A DNA stretch of 64,000 bases from Syntrophaceae bacterium (GTDB lineage Bacteria > Desulfobacterota > BSN033 > UBA1163). Made by a program: the position numbers and the translations under genes. The notes under the pieces were generated by a model. It did not search any database, was not told where the DNA came from, and was given only the letters and a program-made list of their open reading frames with translations. The stretch spans positions 69,826 through 133,825 of the forward strand of contig JACAEX010000020.1 of assembly GCA_013388635.1 (NCBI GenBank). The letters run 5' to 3'. Positions 62,981 through 64,000 of the stretch are shown in pieces; the first letter of the stretch is position 1; every line of letters starts with the position of its first letter.

Positions 62981-64000
62981 TCACTGAACCACTCCGACCG
63001 GCTCTTTCGTCTTATCCTGCTTCTTCTGCCCCGGACGGAGCAGATGCTGCTTCTCCTCAAGTTCCCGGGTCAGATGCTCATTCAGTCTGCTCTTCGCCAG
63101 ATTTGAGGCCAGGAGGATGGCGTTCATAATCGCCTTTGCATTCGAGGCCCCGTGGCAGATCACACAGTTCCCGTTGATCCCTAAGAGGGGCGCTCCTCCG
63201 TATTCCGAATAATCCAACCTCTTTTCGAGACGCCGGATCGCCCGCTTCATCAGAAAATAGGCCACCCGAGCCCTTATATTATCCTTTGCCTCTCCTTTGA
63301 GAATGGCGTGGATGGTCTCCCAAAGCCCCTCGCTGATCTTCAAGGCAACATTTCCCACAAAGCCATCACACACGATCACATCGACTTCCCCACTGTTCAG
63401 GTCCCGGCCCTCCACATAACCGATGTAGTTCATGTCGGTATTCGAGAGGAGCTCGTGGGCCTCTCGGGTCAGATCGTTCCCTTTCCCTTCCTCCTCTCCA
63501 TTGCTCAGGACGCCAATTCTCGGCTGATCCTTTCCAAGGATGTACCTCGCATAGGCATCGCCCATGATCGCGAACTGGAGGAGGTGAATGGGCTTACAAT
63601 CCACATTGCCACCGGAGTCGATCAGAACCGTCGACCCTTTGGTCGAGGGGTGGATCGTGGCAATGGCGGGTCGGTCCACACCCTCCAGTTTCTTAAATAT
63701 GTACATGGCCAGGGCCATGGCAGCACCCGAATTGCCCGCCGAGACGACGCCGCTGACCTCTCCTCCTTTCGCCAGATCCAGGGCGACCTTAATGGAAGTC
63801 TCTTTCATTCTGCGGAGGACAACAGAAGGAGAGTCGTGCATGGCCACCACATGTGGCGCATGATGAATGTAGATCGGCAGTTTGGAGGTCGGGTATTTCG
63901 ACAGTTCTTTGCTCACCTGGTCTTCGTCTCCGACCAGAACGACCTTCATATTATGCTCTTTTGAGGCCCAAAAAGCGCCCTCGACAGTGGTCTGAGGTGC
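62981..64000 (-). CDS. plsX: Phosphate acyltransferase PlsX (5' end cut by window edge)
   Basis: At least 339 residues; the frame enters the right edge at APQTTVEGAFWA, which normally follows the start DAMGGDHAP, so about 10-15 residues are missing. SAGNSGAAMALAMYIFKKLEGV and VCDGFVGNVALKISEG are family motifs. Converts acyl-ACP to acyl-phosphate for PlsY. First visible gene of the fab operon. Confidence 0.94.
   Translation of the reverse strand, partial: APQTTVEGAFWASKEHNMKVVLVGDEDQVSKELSKYPTSKLPIYIHHAPHVVAMHDSPSVVLRRMKETSIKVALDLAKGGEVSGVVSAGNSGAAMALAMYIFKKLEGVDRPAIATIHPSTKGSTVLIDSGGNVDCKPIHLLQFAIMGDAYARYILGKDQPRIGVLSNGEEEGKGNDLTREAHELLSNTDMNYIGYVEGRDLNSGEVDVIVCDGFVGNVALKISEGLWETIHAILKGEAKDNIRARVAYFLMKRAIRRLEKRLDYSEYGGAPLLGINGNCVICHGASNAKAIMNAILLASNLAKSRLNEHLTRELEEKQHLLRPGQKKQDKTKEPVGVVQ

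Overview
The window looks like chromosomal DNA from an anaerobic member of the Desulfobacterota (former Deltaproteobacteria). The inference rests on gene content and order, not on a database search: a four-subunit 2-oxoacid:ferredoxin oxidoreductase with a tandem-ACT protein, an aldo/keto reductase with a C-terminal ferredoxin domain, a DHH-CBS-nucleotidyltransferase fusion, folE2 with queD, DUF4416, PilZ proteins, and a plsX/fab/rib/nusB gene string. Coding density is high and most genes lie on the minus strand. I saw no rRNA, prophage, complete IS element or CRISPR array.

Layout. 1-8.0 kb: ccsA, a vor/kor-type oxidoreductase operon read leftward from a clear sigma-70 promoter, then an ArsA-like ATPase, an aminotransferase, a Nudix hydrolase and cinA. 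8.2-9.8 kb: a small accessory island with a ribbon-helix-helix protein and a pentapeptide-repeat/ion-channel-like protein, followed by tRNA-Arg. 10-15 kb: family-4 uracil-DNA glycosylase, sppA, scpA and the DHH-CBS-tRNA nucleotidyltransferase fusion. 15.2-27.3 kb: a large minus-strand information-processing operon (rimP-nusA-ylxR-infB-DUF503-rbfA-truB-rpsO-pnp-M16 peptidase-dut-xerD). Its promoter is followed by an intrinsic terminator located before rimP, so it looks attenuated. 27.3-32.1 kb: lapA-HIT, an HNH protein, then a loosely packed region of small envelope and PilZ proteins with sigma-54-type promoters and a candidate small RNA. 32.1-44.8 kb: a long minus-strand run, xseA-xseB-ispA-dxs-tlyA-DUF4416-yicC-gmk-rpoZ followed by an unusual module of MoxR ATPase, GXGXG beta-helix protein, VWA protein and methyltransferase. 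44.8-47.7 kb: glycerate kinase-queD-folE2 and tRNA-Pro on the plus strand. 47.7-51 kb: thioesterase, aldo/keto reductase, D-2-hydroxyacid dehydrogenase and plsY. 51-64 kb: the minus-strand plsX-acyl-CoA dehydrogenase-fabD-fabG-acpP-fabF-rpiB-dCMP deaminase-nrdR-ribD-ribE-ribBA-ribH-nusB-M17_N-NYN string, cut off inside plsX at the right edge.

Most of the window is housekeeping: translation and transcription factors, fatty-acid, riboflavin and isoprenoid synthesis, nucleotide supply and DNA repair. The least explained parts are (1) a candidate sRNA at about 31972-32066 with a consensus-like promoter, two C-rich anti-Shine-Dalgarno loops and a terminator; (2) the MoxR/GXGXG/VWA module with a cysteine-rich insertion in the ATPase; (3) the RHH plus pentapeptide/channel pair behind a sigma-54-like promoter; and (4) the leader of the rimP-nusA operon. 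Several intergenic spaces also hold short repeat families.
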